Counted from the first letter of the stretch, positions 30,134 to 41,083 are shown. The stretch is 64,000 bases of DNA from Mesorhizobium sp. M4B.F.Ca.ET.058.02.1.1 (GCF_003952505.1 NZ_CP034450.1:3782001-3846000), one strand, 5' to 3'. Notes: generated from the letters alone by a model not told the origin. Numbers and translations: made by a program.

Positions 30134-30958
30134 CTACTTCACCGCGCCGAATGTCAGGCCGCGCACCAGCTGCTTCTGGCTGAACCAGCCCATGATCAGG
30201 ATCGGCGCGATCGCCAGCGTCGAGGCCGCCGACAGTTTGGCCCAGAACAGGCCTTGCGGGCTGGAGAAGGAGCTGATGAAGGCGGTCAGCGGCGCGGCCT
30301 CGGTGGTGGTCAGCCGGATCGTCCAGAAGGCTTCGTTCCAGGCCAGGATGATGTTCAAGAGCATGGTCGAGGCAATGCCCGGCACCGCCATCGGGGTGAG
30401 CACATAGACGATCTCGTTCCATAGCGAGGCGCCGTCCATGCGCGCCGCCTCCAGGATCTCGCCCGGGATTTCGCGGAAATAGGTGTAGAGCATCCAGACC
30501 ACGATCGGCAGGTTGATCAGCATCAGCATGACCATCAGACCGACGCGGCTGTCGAGCAAGCCGGTGTCGCGGAAGATCAGGTAGATCGGGAACAGCACCG
30601 CGACCGCCGGCATCATCTTGGTGGACAGCATCCACATCAGGATGTCCTTGGTGCGCTTGGTCGGCGAGAAGGCCATCGACCAGGCCGCCGGGATGGCGAT
30701 GATGAGCGCCAGGATGGTCGAGCCAACCGACAGGATCACCGAATTCAGGAAGAACTTGAAATAGCCGCTCTGCGCCTGGACCTCGGAATAGCTCTCGAAC
30801 GTCCCCGAAGGGATCAGGGCGAAGCCCTGGATCGCCTCCTGCTCCGATTTGAACGAAGTGATGATCGTGTAAAGGATCGGGAAGAAGATCAGCAGGGCGA
30901 CGATCCAGGCCGCCACCGTGGCGATCGTCTTGTGCTGGGTGGTGACTGCGCGTGCCAT
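30134..30958 (-). CDS. smoG: Polyol ABC transporter permease SmoG (MalG-type)
   Basis: A 274-residue permease starting MARAVTTQHKTIATVAAW. Six spans are visible, and the EAA loop EAARMDGASLWNEIVYVLTP lies near residue 178. The C-terminal KQLVRGLTFGAVK is a classic polyol/sugar MalG-type ending. It partners with SmoF, whose stop is 11 nt upstream. The 52-nt gap to smoK is short, in keeping with one operon. Confidence 0.9.
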   Translation of the reverse strand: MARAVTTQHKTIATVAAWIVALLIFFPILYTIITSFKSEQEAIQGFALIPSGTFESYSEVQAQSGYFKFFLNSVILSVGSTILALIIAIPAAWSMAFSPTKRTKDILMWMLSTKMMPAVAVLFPIYLIFRDTGLLDSRVGLMVMLMLINLPIVVWMLYTYFREIPGEILEAARMDGASLWNEIVYVLTPMAVPGIASTMLLNIILAWNEAFWTIRLTTTEAAPLTAFISSFSSPQGLFWAKLSAASTLAIAPILIMGWFSQKQLVRGLTFGAVK

Positions 30959-30969
30959 CTTATCCTCCC

Positions 30970-31842
30970 TTACTTATCGAGGTTCTTGCCGACTGCGCGC
31001 ATGGCGAAGAAGGCGACGATATTGGCGAGAATGACGGCGATCACGCCACCGGCGGATGCCTGGCCGATTTTGAATTCGAGCAGCGCCTTCTGATAGACGA
31101 GGAAGGGCAGGTTGGTGGAGGCGTAGCCGGGGCCGCCATTGGTTGTGACCAGGATCTCGGCGTAGACCGAGAGCAGGAAGATCGTCTGGATCAGGATGAC
31201 GACGGTGATGGCGCGCGACATGTGCGGCAGCGTCAGATAGATGAAGCGGCTAAGGAAGCCGGCGCCGTCCATCTCGGCCGCCTCCTTCTGCTCGCCGTCG
31301 AGCGACTGCAGCGAGGTCAACAGGATCAGCGTGGCGAAGGGCAGCCACTGCCAGGCGACGATGATGATAACGGCGGTCAGCGGATGCTGGCCGAACCAGT
31401 CGATCGGCTGGCCGCCGAAGAAGCGCGCAATATCGGCGAAGACGCCGTATTGCGGGTGCATGATCATGTTCTTCCAGACCAGCGCCGCTACCGGCGGCAT
31501 GACGAAGAACGGCGAGATGACGAGGATGCGGACGATGCCTTGTCCCCACATCGGCTGGTCGATGAGCATCGCCAGGAGGATGCCGCCGACCACCGTGATC
31601 ACCAGCACGCTGACGACGATGGTCAGCGTGTTGAGAATGGCCGCAAAGAATGCCGGGTTGGAGTAGAACAGCTTGTAGTTGGAGAACCAGACAAAACCGT
31701 CGCGGATCGGGTTCAGCGGATTGTATTGCAGGAACGAGAACCAGAGCGTGAAGGCCAGCGGCACGATCATCCAGACGAACAGTAGGATCACCGATGGCGC
31801 CATCATGAAGCGGGCAAGCGAACGGGTCTGCTGAGTAGCCAT
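30970..31842 (-). CDS. smoF: Polyol ABC transporter permease SmoF (MalF-type)
   Basis: A 290-residue permease. ATG at 31842 is preferred because GGAGGG lies 8 nt upstream at 31851-31856. A longer reading from a GTG at 31851 would overlap that ribosome site. It has six spans, the EAA-region EMDGAGFLSRFIYLTLPHMSR, and then LVTTNGGPGYASTNLPFLVYQ, the MalF-type signature. It forms the channel with SmoG. Confidence 0.9.
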   Translation of the reverse strand: MATQQTRSLARFMMAPSVILLFVWMIVPLAFTLWFSFLQYNPLNPIRDGFVWFSNYKLFYSNPAFFAAILNTLTIVVSVLVITVVGGILLAMLIDQPMWGQGIVRILVISPFFVMPPVAALVWKNMIMHPQYGVFADIARFFGGQPIDWFGQHPLTAVIIIVAWQWLPFATLILLTSLQSLDGEQKEAAEMDGAGFLSRFIYLTLPHMSRAITVVILIQTIFLLSVYAEILVTTNGGPGYASTNLPFLVYQKALLEFKIGQASAGGVIAVILANIVAFFAMRAVGKNLDK

Positions 31843-31982
31843 GACGGTCACCCTCCAAATGTCAGCCGGATTTTAGAGTTGCGTCACAATTTTCTTGATT
31901 GTGAAGGTGGCCGCCCGAACTGGGTTTCGGGCGGCCAATGCCGGTCATGATGCGCTACCGGCGTTCGGCACCGGGAGGAGCC

Positions 31983-33293
<1,311 letters not shown>

Positions 33294-33334
33294 CAAATTC
33301 CTCCCATAAACCAAAGTGAGCATTTGCCTTGGCT

Positions 33335-33369
33335 GTGAGCAATTACTCACTTAGCGTGAATTATGTCAA
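33335..33369 (-). promoter_or_regulatory. Promoter and operator of the smo polyol operon
   Basis: On the minus strand a -35 TTGACA (33369-33364), an 18-nt spacer and a -10-like TAATTG (33345-33340) lie 47 nt before smoE. The dyad GTGAG-CAATTA-CTCAC (33335-33350) covers the -10, and a second GTGAGCA half-site is at 33316. The dyad fits an operator for the nearby SorC-type regulator, which is inference. Confidence 0.5.
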
Positions 33370-33488
33370 GCCGGATTCGATGCTGCAGCGCAGCACAAAT
33401 GACCCATGCACCGCTGCGCGAAAGCTCACAGGCGGATGCGTTGAGAGGAGCCGGCAGAGTTTACCAGCGACGGTTTTTGGAGATCAGC

Positions 33489-34397
33489 CTATTGGCAGGC
33501 GATCTCGGCCAGGATCCAGTCGCGGAAGGCGCGGATTTTCGGCACGTTGCGGCGCGCCGACGGATAGACCAGCCAATAGGCATGGCCATCGTCGCCGACC
33601 AGATCGAAAGGCTGGATCAGCCGCCCGTCGGCAAGTTCGTTCTTGAACAGGGCCCTGGTGACGATCGCCACGCCCTGGCCGGCCATCGCGGCATTGGCCT
33701 CATAGGCTTGCGCGCCCATGCTGGTGCCGGGGCGATTGGCGAGCTCTTCGGCCGGGAGACCGGCGAGTGCGAACCACTCCTGCCACCAGATGTCGCCCGG
33801 ATCGAGGATCGGGAGCTTGAGCAGGTCGGCCGGCTCCTTGACACCGCCGATACTTGCCGCAAGCTTGGGGCTGAGCACCGGGGTGAAATCGGCCCTGAAC
33901 AGCATATGCGTTTCCACGCCCGGCCATTTGCCGCCGCCGGAACGGATGGCGATGTCGATATCTTCTCGGGCGAAATCGACGACACGGTTCGAGGTGTCGA
34001 CACGCACGGCGAGCGAGGGATGCGCGACTTGGAAGGAGCCCAGATGCTGGGCCAGCCAATTCGAAGCGAAGGTGAGCAGGGTGGAGACGCAAAGCACGCC
34101 GTCGGCCCCCGCACGCGCGGCCGAATAGGCGCCGCTCAGCAGCGCAAAAGCCTCGCTGACGGCCGGCGCCAGGCGCTGACCGGGTTCGGTCAGTTCGATC
34201 TGCTTCGGCAGGCGGAGGAACAGCGGCGCGCCGATACGCTCTTCGAGCAGCTTGATCTGATAGCTGGCGGCCGCCTGCGTCATGCCAAGCTCTTCGGCGG
34301 CCTTGGTGAAGGAGAGGTGCCTGGCTACGGCCTCGAACACGCGGATCGCTTGCAGCGGCGGGAGCTGGGCAAACTGTCGGGCGGTGAGATCGGGCAT
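33489..34397 (-). CDS. LysR-family transcriptional regulator (GcvA-like)
   Basis: A 302-residue LysR protein. The N-terminal HTH is VFEAVARHLSFTKAAEELGMTQAAASYQIKLLEE; the effector domain contains LTFASNWLAQHLGSFQ, IDIAIRSGGGKW and GQGVAIVTRALF, as in GcvA/AmpR-type members. It lies upstream of smoE in the same direction with about 195 nt between, so it may have its own promoter and need not be part of the polyol system. No divergent partner is present: the neighbour at 34507 is a 61-residue DUF1127 protein. Target unknown. Confidence 0.87.
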   Translation of the reverse strand: MPDLTARQFAQLPPLQAIRVFEAVARHLSFTKAAEELGMTQAAASYQIKLLEERIGAPLFLRLPKQIELTEPGQRLAPAVSEAFALLSGAYSAARAGADGVLCVSTLLTFASNWLAQHLGSFQVAHPSLAVRVDTSNRVVDFAREDIDIAIRSGGGKWPGVETHMLFRADFTPVLSPKLAASIGGVKEPADLLKLPILDPGDIWWQEWFALAGLPAEELANRPGTSMGAQAYEANAAMAGQGVAIVTRALFKNELADGRLIQPFDLVGDDGHAYWLVYPSARRNVPKIRAFRDWILAEIACQ

Positions 34398-34506
34398 AAG
34401 GCCTCTTTATGGGTCATGATCGACGTTTGATTGGAAGCATCTGCCAATCATCCCGATATTTGGGGTCGACGATCAACACAGTTCAAGCATAGCAAGGCTG
34501 ACGATC

Positions 34507-34692
34507 ATGACCACGATCCAGGAAAGACTTGTTTCTACCCCTGCGAATGGCTGGTTTTCCGTGCTGGCAAGGGAATTTTCGCGGTTGGCGCGCCGCAGGC
34601 GCAGCTATGTCGACGTCAGGGAATTGTCGCCCCATCTGCAGCGTGACATGGGTTTTCTTGATGGCAACGATCCCTGCGGACGCCACAAATAG
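34507..34692 (+). CDS. Small DUF1127-domain protein
   Basis: A 61-residue basic protein. The C-terminal half (RRRRSYVDVRELSPHLQRDMG, then F) matches the DUF1127 pattern RRxxRxxxxxLsxxxLxDiGl. Small DUF1127 proteins of alphaproteobacteria are stress- or nutrient-responsive, and some bind RNA and affect sRNA turnover. Here the last helix says HLQRDMG instead of the more common LxDIG. It is a single gene, divergent from the LysR gene; no operon partner. Confidence 0.75.
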   Translation: MTTIQERLVSTPANGWFSVLAREFSRLARRRRSYVDVRELSPHLQRDMGFLDGNDPCGRHK

Positions 34693-34713
34693 ACATCGCG
34701 ATTTTATCGCCAA

Positions 34714-35670
34714 TCAACTGGCCAGCAGCGCGGACGCCGTCCGCTCGTCGGTGATGAGGCCGTTGACCAGACGCCGGTTCACGGCGGCAAGGATGCCGGG
34801 CAATTTGCGCTCACCCATGGCGAGCGCGATGACCAGCGACCTTTCGCGCGACGGCAGCGCCGCTGAGGACACGCGGTCATTGGTTATGCCCTCGATCATG
34901 CGGCCCTCGCGGTCGAACACCCAGCCGACGATCTCGGCGATGCCGCCCGCTTTCTGCAGCGACTTCAACTCGCCCTCGGAAATGAAGCCGTCCTCATAGA
35001 GCGGGGCCTTGGGGCCGAGATCGCCGATGCCGACGAAAGTGACGTCGGCTTCCGCCGCCAGCGCCAGCGTCGGCTGGATCATCGGCTGGCTGAGCAGCAT
35101 GTCCCGCTCTTCCGGCGAGGAGGCGATGACCGGCAGCGGCATCGGGAAGGAGCGTGCCTTGACTCGATCGGCCATGGTAAAGATGACGTTGTAGAAGGCG
35201 GCCGAGCCATCCGGCGAGATGTTGCCAGTTAGCGACACCACCTTGTGCTGCGGGCATTCCATCGGCGGCAGCTGCTCGATCGCCGCCTTCAGCGTGCGCC
35301 CGGTGCCGATCGCCATGACCAGGGGTTCCGGGGAACGCAGCCGCCGCTCGATTTCCGCCGCCGCCGCCTCGGCGACGCCGATCGTCGTCGAGGACGAGGT
35401 GGGATCGCTCGGCACCACTTCGACCAGATCGAGCGCGAAGCGCGATTTGAGCCGCGCCGCGAGGTCGAGGCAATTGGCGATCGGGTGGTCGACACGCACC
35501 TTGATCAGCCCTTCCGAGACCGCCAGCGACACCAGCCGCTGCGCCGTCTGGCGGGAAATGCCAAGCGTCAAGGCGATCTGGTCCTGCGTGTTGCCGGCAA
35601 CATAATACAGCCAGCCGGCGCGCGCCGCGTCGTCCAACCGGTTGCTGCCGCTGTCCTGCCGCGAATTCAC
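34714..35670 (-). CDS. SorC/DeoR-type sugar-binding transcriptional regulator
   Basis: A 318-residue protein. The N-terminal HTH reads YVAGNTQDQIALTLGISRQTAQRLVSLA, and the C-terminal 250 residues form the SorC sugar-binding domain (VVPSDPTSSSTTIGVAEAAA, MAIGTGRTLKAAIEQLP, VGIGDLGPKAPLYEDG). Such regulators sense phosphorylated sugars or polyols. By position (1.4 kb upstream of smoE, same strand) and by analogy to SmoC-type regulators it is the likely controller of the smo operon, probably through the dyad at 33335. It is divergent from the HAD phosphatase at 35870. Confidence 0.88.
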   Translation of the reverse strand: MNSRQDSGSNRLDDAARAGWLYYVAGNTQDQIALTLGISRQTAQRLVSLAVSEGLIKVRVDHPIANCLDLAARLKSRFALDLVEVVPSDPTSSSTTIGVAEAAAAEIERRLRSPEPLVMAIGTGRTLKAAIEQLPPMECPQHKVVSLTGNISPDGSAAFYNVIFTMADRVKARSFPMPLPVIASSPEERDMLLSQPMIQPTLALAAEADVTFVGIGDLGPKAPLYEDGFISEGELKSLQKAGGIAEIVGWVFDREGRMIEGITNDRVSSAALPSRERSLVIALAMGERKLPGILAAVNRRLVNGLITDERTASALLAS

Positions 35671-35869
35671 TTCTGCCTCCCAAACCCGCCCAACAGGGCG
35701 CGGGTACCACTAGCTTACAGGGAATGTGCCAACGCGCAATTGCCTATCGACAGGGCAATTGCCTGCACTCCCGATGCGACCTGGAATGGGGACGGCGGCA
35801 AAGGAAGGCCTGCTTGACGGTTTATCTCGGCACGCAAACCGATTATGGGGATCGGCAAAGGAGCCTTGC

Positions 35870-36502
35870 ATGACGCCGAAAGCGGTTTTCTGGGATATGG
35901 ACGGGACGCTGGTCGACAGCGAGCCGTTGCACGAGGCGGCCCTGGTGGCGGCGCTGCGCAGCGTCGGCATCGCGCCGCCGATCAATCTGCACGAGCGTGT
36001 GCTGGGCGTCGCCGCCTGGCCGGTCTACGAAATGCTGCGCGACGAATTCGGGCTCGACCTGCCCTTCGACGACTGGATCGTGCGCAAATACGATCACTAT
36101 CTGCCGCTGGCCGAGACGCTGAAGCCGCGTCCGGGCGCGATCGAGATCTTCAACGAATTGCGCGAACGCGGCGTGCAGCAGGCGGTTGTCTCCAATTCCG
36201 ACCGGCTGATCGTCGATGCCAATCTGCGTGCCGTCGGCCTGATCTACCCCGGCATGAAGACGATCAGCCGCAACGACGTGCGCGAAGGCAAGCCGTATCC
36301 CGAGCCGTTCCTGCGCGCCGCTCATCTGGCCGAGGTCGATCCGGCGCAATCCGTCGCGGTCGACGACAGCCTGACCGGCGCCATGGCCGGCCTTGCGGCG
36401 GGCATGCGGACGATGTTCTGGCCGGAAGCGCCGATGGCTGGGCCGCCGGGGGCCGTGGTGATCAACAGCGCTGATGAATTGCGGACGCAATTAGGGCTCT
36501 AA
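35870..36502 (+). CDS. HAD-superfamily sugar phosphatase (HxpB/YniC-like)
   Basis: A 210-residue HAD; AAAGGAG 7 nt before ATG at 35870 fixes the start. Motif I is DMDGTLVDSEP, motif II VVSNSDR, the motif III lysine lies in REGKPYPEPFL, and motif IV is AVDDSLTGAMAG. The subgroup hydrolyses hexose or polyol phosphates such as 2-deoxyglucose-6-P, sorbitol-6-P or mannitol-1-P. It is transcribed divergently from the SorC-type regulator with a 199-nt shared upstream region, hinting at joint control with polyol use. Confidence 0.87.
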   Translation: MTPKAVFWDMDGTLVDSEPLHEAALVAALRSVGIAPPINLHERVLGVAAWPVYEMLRDEFGLDLPFDDWIVRKYDHYLPLAETLKPRPGAIEIFNELRERGVQQAVVSNSDRLIVDANLRAVGLIYPGMKTISRNDVREGKPYPEPFLRAAHLAEVDPAQSVAVDDSLTGAMAGLAAGMRTMFWPEAPMAGPPGAVVINSADELRTQLGL

Positions 36503-36584
36503 GCGAACTCGCAAACATCGGCACCGCCCTTCATCCGCCTGCCGGCGCTTGTCCCCGTGAACGGGGAGAAGGGAGAATGGCGGC

Positions 36585-37352
36585 TCAGTTCCGGTAGACC
36601 GGTTCCTGCTCGTCGAGGATCGCCTTCAGCTCGGCGAGATGGCGTTCGGCCTGGCCGGGATAGTCGTTGGCTTCAGCCGCGGTCTTCTCGGCGATGGCGT
36701 CAGACAGGGTGCGCAGCGGACGGCCGGTCCACAGCGCCTTGATGTAGGTCTCGGCGGCGCGCTCGAAATAGAACATGCGGTTGAAGGTGTCGGCGACAGT
36801 GTCGCCGATGACCAGCACGCCGTGATTGCCCATGACCATGACCTTCACCTTGGGATCGGTCAGAAGCTGCGAGCAGCGCTCGCCCTCCTCCTCGAAGGCC
36901 AGCCCGCCATAGTTGGCGTCGACGACATGGCGGTTGAAGAAGGTGGCCGAGTTCTGGTCGATCGGCGGCAGGGTCGAGTCGGCCAGCGAGGCGAGCACGG
37001 TGGCGTGAATCGAGTGCACATGCATGACGCAGCGCGCGTGCGGCACGTTGCGATGGATGGCGCCGTGCAGGCCCCAGGCCGTCGGATCGGGCGCATTGGG
37101 GCCGGAAAGCGTATCGGGATCGTTGGCGTCGATCAGCAGCAGGTCGCTCGCCTTGATGCGCGAGAAATGCACCTGGTTGGGGTTCATCAGGAATTTGGTG
37201 CCGTCCTCGTTGACGGCCAGCGAGAAATGGTTGGCCACCGCCTCATGCATGTTGAGCCGCGCCGTCCAGCGGAAGGCGCAGGCGAGGTCGACGCGCTCCT
37301 CATAGAAGGGCAGATTGCTCAGCGGTTCCTTCTGCAGGCGGGCGATGCTCAT
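36585..37352 (-). CDS. Class II aldolase/adducin-domain protein
   Basis: A 255-residue protein; GGAGGA before ATG at 37352 fixes the start. The class II aldolase fold shows NHFSLAVNED near residue 40, zinc ligands VMHVHSIHATVLA (His-x-His, near residue 110) and GNHGVLVIG with a third His near residue 180. Members include fuculose-phosphate aldolase, but also epimerases and decarboxylases; this long adducin-like form is common in rhizobia with unknown substrate. It lies on its own between the HAD gene and ureG. A role in cleaving a ketose phosphate from the polyol pathway is only a guess. Confidence 0.8.
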   Translation of the reverse strand: MSIARLQKEPLSNLPFYEERVDLACAFRWTARLNMHEAVANHFSLAVNEDGTKFLMNPNQVHFSRIKASDLLLIDANDPDTLSGPNAPDPTAWGLHGAIHRNVPHARCVMHVHSIHATVLASLADSTLPPIDQNSATFFNRHVVDANYGGLAFEEEGERCSQLLTDPKVKVMVMGNHGVLVIGDTVADTFNRMFYFERAAETYIKALWTGRPLRTLSDAIAEKTAAEANDYPGQAERHLAELKAILDEQEPVYRN

Positions 37353-37429
37353 CGAAAATCCTCCGGTTTTGGTGACAATGCCGCGCCCAATGGCGGCCAG
37401 CAACGGGAAAGTGCTGGCGCAAACACCGT

Positions 37430-38062
37430 TCAGGCGGCCGGGCGCGCCGATTGCAACCCGCCATGCTCGACGATGAAGTCGATCACCTCCCGCAAGCCCT
37501 TGCCGCGCGACAGGTCGGTGAAGCCGAACGGCCGCTTGCCGCGCATACGGGCGGCGTCGCTTTCCATCACGTCGAGGTTGACGTTCACATAGGGCGCCAG
37601 ATCGCTCTTGTTGATGATCAGGAAATCGGAGCGGGTGATGGCCGGCCCGCCCTTTCTCGGGATCTCCTCGCCCTGGCAGACCGAGATGACATAGAGGGTG
37701 AGATCAGCAAGGTCCGGTGAAAAGGTGGCCGCGAGATTGTCGCCGCCGGACTCGATGAAGATGATGTCGAGGTCCGGAAATTTGCGGTTCAGTTCGGCGA
37801 TCGCCTGCAGATTGATCGAGGCGTCCTCGCGGATAGCGGTGTGTGGGCACCCCCCCGTCTCGACGCCGACGATGCGCTCCTCCGGCAGCGCCTGCAGCCG
37901 GGCCAGCATCATGGCGTCTTCCCTGGTGTAGATGTCGTTGGTGACGACGGCGATGGAGAAGTCGTCGCGCAGCGCCTTGCAGAGCTTTTCGGTGAGCGTC
38001 GTCTTGCCGGAACCGACGGGACCGCCGATGCCGATGCGAAGGGGACCGTTGGCCTGGGTCAT
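37430..38062 (-). CDS. ureG: Urease accessory GTPase UreG
   Basis: A 210-residue SIMIBI-class GTPase that drives nickel insertion into urease with UreD/UreF. P-loop [10 protein letters not shown] near residue 13, metal motif [13 protein letters not shown] (CPH, nickel/zinc binding) near residue 70, FIESGGDNL (Walker B) and NKSDLAPYV (GTP specificity NKSD). Start [11 protein letters not shown] at 38062 overlaps the stop of the DUF3995 gene (ATGA). It is the last gene of the urease accessory run ureE-ureF-DUF3995-ureG. A run of seven C at about 37850 stays in frame. Confidence 0.95.
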   Translation of the reverse strand: MTQANGPLRIGIGGPVGSGKTTLTEKLCKALRDDFSIAVVTNDIYTREDAMMLARLQALPEERIVGVETGGCPHTAIREDASINLQAIAELNRKFPDLDIIFIESGGDNLAATFSPDLADLTLYVISVCQGEEIPRKGGPAITRSDFLIINKSDLAPYVNVNLDVMESDAARMRGKRPFGFTDLSRGKGLREVIDFIVEHGGLQSARPAA

Positions 38063-38499
38063 GCGGAAAACTCCGTGATGGCGAGGATTGCGAAGCCTGC
38101 CCCGATCAGCAGGCAGAGCGGCGAATAGTAGCTGACGTCGAGCCGCGCGAAAGGCTGTTCGGGCGCCAGCCGGCGCCACCATGGCGTGAAGCCGGCAATG
38201 CCGCGCCCGAGGAAAACCAGCGCGATGAGCAACGAGGTGGCGGCGAGGCCCGCCTTGGGAAAGGGCGAGGCAAAGACGCCCTCAAGCGCCAGCGGCCAAA
38301 GCGTCGCCAGGCCAAGACAGGCGGCAACGGCAAAGCTGGCGCCAGGCGACGGCATCTCGTCGACGCCGCGGAAGCCGACGACGGCACGGGCGCAGGATTT
38401 GGCATCCGTGCCCGGCCAGATGCCGCCAATGCCCCAATAGACATGCAGCGCGGTGATGATGAGCAGGACAAGGGAAAGCGCGAAGGCGAGCACGATCAT
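38059..38499 (-). CDS. DUF3995 membrane protein between ureF and ureG
   Basis: A 146-residue protein with four hydrophobic spans ([23 protein letters not shown] at the N-terminus, then [18 protein letters not shown]). The pattern HVYWG...WPG matches DUF3995. It is locked into the urease operon by 4-nt overlaps at both ends (ureF upstream, ureG downstream), so it is co-translated with nickel-insertion factors. A role in nickel or ammonia/urea passage is possible but unproven; the family is otherwise uncharacterised. Confidence 0.75.
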   Translation of the reverse strand: MIVLAFALSLVLLIITALHVYWGIGGIWPGTDAKSCARAVVGFRGVDEMPSPGASFAVAACLGLATLWPLALEGVFASPFPKAGLAATSLLIALVFLGRGIAGFTPWWRRLAPEQPFARLDVSYYSPLCLLIGAGFAILAITEFSA

Positions 38500-39161
38500 G
38501 AGCGGAACAACCGGGAATATTGGGTTTCGTGACGCATCGCCATGACGTCGGAAACGAAGGCGCAGCCACCGAGATCGTCGAGCGTGGAGGCGGCGGCGCG
38601 GGCGGCGGTGGTAAGCGCAAGCGGCTCAAAGCCGGCTAACAATGCGGTGGCATCGACCTGGCCGACGACGCCGAGCCGGATCGCCGCCTGAACGAGGTTC
38701 GAGAAGAAGGTTTGCAGGAAGGCAGAGAGCGCGTCCGGCAGGCCAATGCCATTGCCGCCGGCGACGGCGCCGACCGCGACGCAGTAGGGGCAATCGGCCG
38801 GCAGGCGCCCCAGCACCGGGCTTGGCCAGGCCGAGGCAGCCTTGAGGAAGGCAGCGCCCTGCAGCATGGTCTCGGCATGGCGCTCGCGCGAACCTGCCAA
38901 GGCCTCGGCGAGAGCGGCGATCTCGCCGAGGTCGCCACTGTCGCGGGCGCACCGCCAGCTTTCGGCAAACAGCACGGCGTCGTTCCAGCCCGAACCCATC
39001 TCGACCAGCGTGTCCAGCCAGGCGGCAAGGCTTTGCCTGTCGGCGACCAGACCGTCCTGCACGGCGCGCTCGAGGCCATGGCTATAGGAGAAGCTGCCGA
39101 CCGGAAAGGCCGGCGACAGCCACGCCATCAGCCGCAGCGGGGCGATGCCGGGCTCAGTCAT
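38496..39161 (-). CDS. ureF: Urease accessory protein UreF
   Basis: A 221-residue all-helical chaperone that bridges UreD and UreG in apo-urease activation. The start [20 protein letters not shown] at 39161 leads directly into the hallmark [27 protein letters not shown] and [13 protein letters not shown] follow. The start overlaps the 3' end of ureE by 8 nt and the stop overlaps the DUF3995 start by 4 nt. Length and motifs are normal for rhizobial UreF. Confidence 0.93.
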   Translation of the reverse strand: MTEPGIAPLRLMAWLSPAFPVGSFSYSHGLERAVQDGLVADRQSLAAWLDTLVEMGSGWNDAVLFAESWRCARDSGDLGEIAALAEALAGSRERHAETMLQGAAFLKAASAWPSPVLGRLPADCPYCVAVGAVAGGNGIGLPDALSAFLQTFFSNLVQAAIRLGVVGQVDATALLAGFEPLALTTAARAAASTLDDLGGCAFVSDVMAMRHETQYSRLFRS

Positions 39162-39753
39162 GGTGGTGATGGTCGTCGTCATCATACGAATGGGAATGAC
39201 TGTGCGCGTGGCTGTGAGTATGCTCGCCCTGCGCATGGGCATGCGCTTCGGCATGGCTGTGCGCGTGGCCATGATCATGGCCGCCATGGCCGGAATAGGC
39301 GCCGCGCACCGGCTTGAACGGCTCGGAGACCTCGCGCACCGTTGCGCCCAATCCCTCCAGCATCGCCTTGATGACATGGTCGCGCAGGATGAGGATGCGC
39401 TCCGCCTCGATCGCGGCGGCGAGGTGACGGTTGCCGATATGCCAGGCGAGTTCGGTGAGATGCACGGAGTCGCGGGCGCGGATGTCGTAGACGTCCTCGG
39501 GTGCCGCGACGATTTCGAGCTGGCGGCCGTCCTCCAGCACCAGCCGGTCGCCATTGTCGAGCGCCACCGGCTCCGGCAGGTCGACCAGCACCTTGTCACC
39601 GCTCTCCGTCTCGATGGCGCGGCGGCGCAGATGCCGCTCGTCATGGGCAAGCACGGCCCTGGCGTAGGGCGCGATCGCTCCGGCCTTGTCCGCTGCGAGA
39701 ACGGAGATCGCGCGCGGGAATTTGGTGAAGTCGGTGTTGATGTTCAGTTTCAT
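39154..39753 (-). CDS. ureE: Urease accessory nickel metallochaperone UreE
   Basis: A 199-residue protein: an N-terminal UreE domain (about 1-75, [18 protein letters not shown]), a C-terminal metal-binding domain (about 76-150, [19 protein letters not shown] with HxxGNRH), and a very His/Asp-rich tail after residue 155 ([19 protein letters not shown]... ending DDDDHHHHD). The tail holds more than 20 histidines and serves as a nickel store. Its start overlaps the GST stop (ATGA), and its stop overlaps ureF. Confidence 0.93.
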   Translation of the reverse strand: MKLNINTDFTKFPRAISVLAADKAGAIAPYARAVLAHDERHLRRRAIETESGDKVLVDLPEPVALDNGDRLVLEDGRQLEIVAAPEDVYDIRARDSVHLTELAWHIGNRHLAAAIEAERILILRDHVIKAMLEGLGATVREVSEPFKPVRGAYSGHGGHDHGHAHSHAEAHAHAQGEHTHSHAHSHSHSYDDDDHHHHD

Positions 39754-40355
39754 CTCATGGCTCCGCCATTAGCTTGCGCCCGCGCGCGGGGGGGACGCGA
39801 CAGCACGCGCTCGAAATAGGCGTCGACGCGCTCGGACTCGATCGGAAACCGGCCGGCGCGAGCCCAGCCACCCATGTCGCCGAGCAGCACATCGACCGCG
39901 GAAAATCGGTCGCCGAGCGCGAAAGGCTTGTCGCCAAGCCGCCGGTCGAGCGCCTTGACCTCCGCAGCGAAATCGTGGGCGGCGGCGGGGCCGACATCGA
40001 CGCGGACTTCCTTCGGCAGAATGAAGCGGTGGCGCAGCTTATTCCACAGCGGCGCCTCGAATTCCGACTGGGCGAAATGCATCCAGGAATCCATCTCGGC
40101 GCGGCCGGCGAGACCCGGATTGGCGCCCATGCCTTTGTCGGCATGCTTTTCGGCAAGATAGACGCAGATCGCCGCGGAATCGGTGACCTTCAGATCGCCG
40201 TCGATCAGGATCGGCACCTTGCCGGAGGGGTTGAGCGCGTAAGCTTCGGGCGAGCGCAGCTTGACCTCGACGAATTCATAGGGCTGCCCGAGCTCCTCGA
40301 GCATCCACAGGACGCGGCTGACCCGGGACCCGCGCGATCCGACGGCCTTGTACAT
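39750..40355 (-). CDS. Glutathione S-transferase family protein inside the urease operon
   Basis: A 201-residue GST: a thioredoxin-like N-domain ([41 protein letters not shown] with the cis-Pro and the Glu/Asp-Ser glutathione motif) and a helical C-domain ([17 protein letters not shown]). The stop overlaps the ureE start by 4 nt, so it is co-expressed with nickel-handling genes. It may protect against metal-related oxidative stress or carry out an unrelated conjugation. The specific substrate is unknown. Confidence 0.85.
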   Translation of the reverse strand: MYKAVGSRGSRVSRVLWMLEELGQPYEFVEVKLRSPEAYALNPSGKVPILIDGDLKVTDSAAICVYLAEKHADKGMGANPGLAGRAEMDSWMHFAQSEFEAPLWNKLRHRFILPKEVRVDVGPAAAHDFAAEVKALDRRLGDKPFALGDRFSAVDVLLGDMGGWARAGRFPIESERVDAYFERVLSRPPRARAQANGGAMR

Positions 40356-40415
40356 GGCTCTAAACCTGCCTTTCCAACGAAGCGTAGCTCATCCAGTCCA
40401 TCCGCCCAATGGCGC

Positions 40416-41009
40416 TCAGACGATGGTGTCGAAGAGCCGCAGGATGAACGATACCTGATAGATCAGCGTGACGGCGACGAAGGCGATGTGGAAGCGGCGG
40501 TCGCGCACCATGATGGCCGCGATGCAGAGCCCGACGAAGACCGGTGTGCGGATCAGATATTCGTGGCCGTAGCGGGCGAAATGCTCCTCCCCCTTGAGCA
40601 GCGTGTCGATCACGTCGAGCAGATAGGTGGTGCCCAGCAGGCCGAAGAACCAGGCGCGGCGCGAATAGAAATAGTCCTCGTAGCTGGTGTAATCGAGCAT
40701 CGAATCCGGAAACAGCAGCGCGCAGAGCAGGAACAGCGTGACGGCATAGAAGATGATGAAAAGATATTTGCCGAAGGTCTAGGTCTCCAGCGCGTAGAGG
40801 CCGAACTCCCACCACCAGAAATGCACCAGCAGCAATAGCATGGAGCCGACCCAGGCCAGATGCACCGGATAGAGCCGGTACTGCCCGGGATGCTGGACGA
40901 GGCGGGCGACTCCCGACAGAAGCCGGGTCACGCCAAGGCCGATCACCATGCCCATGACGATGCGGATATGCGGGAAGACGTCGTGCGGAGAGGCTATTTC
41001 GGTGGGCAT
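40416..41009 (-). pseudogene. Small integral membrane protein interrupted by an in-frame TAG
   Basis: Reading from ATG at 41009, a membrane protein MPTEIASPHDVFPHIRIVMG...FGLYALET runs to a TAG at 40781-40779. The same frame then continues without further stops as TFGKYLFIIFYAVTLFLLC, followed by MLDYTSYEDYFYSRRAWFFG to a natural stop at 40416. Together they would give about 197 residues and five to six spans. Since TGG (Trp) to TAG is one change, this is a recent nonsense mutation or a base-call error. The family is a conserved rhizobial membrane protein of unknown function. It lies in the urease cluster between ureC and the GST gene. Confidence 0.65.
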
Positions 41010-41083
41010 GCCTGATCACGTTGCCACTTGTCGTGAGCCGCATATTGCGGCGTACCTTTAAGAGCCGCCAACGGACTTTGTTG

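Noticed and set aside
37840..37870. Run of seven C in ureG as a possible frameshift
   Set aside because: The UreG frame is continuous through the run and the CPH metal motif is intact.
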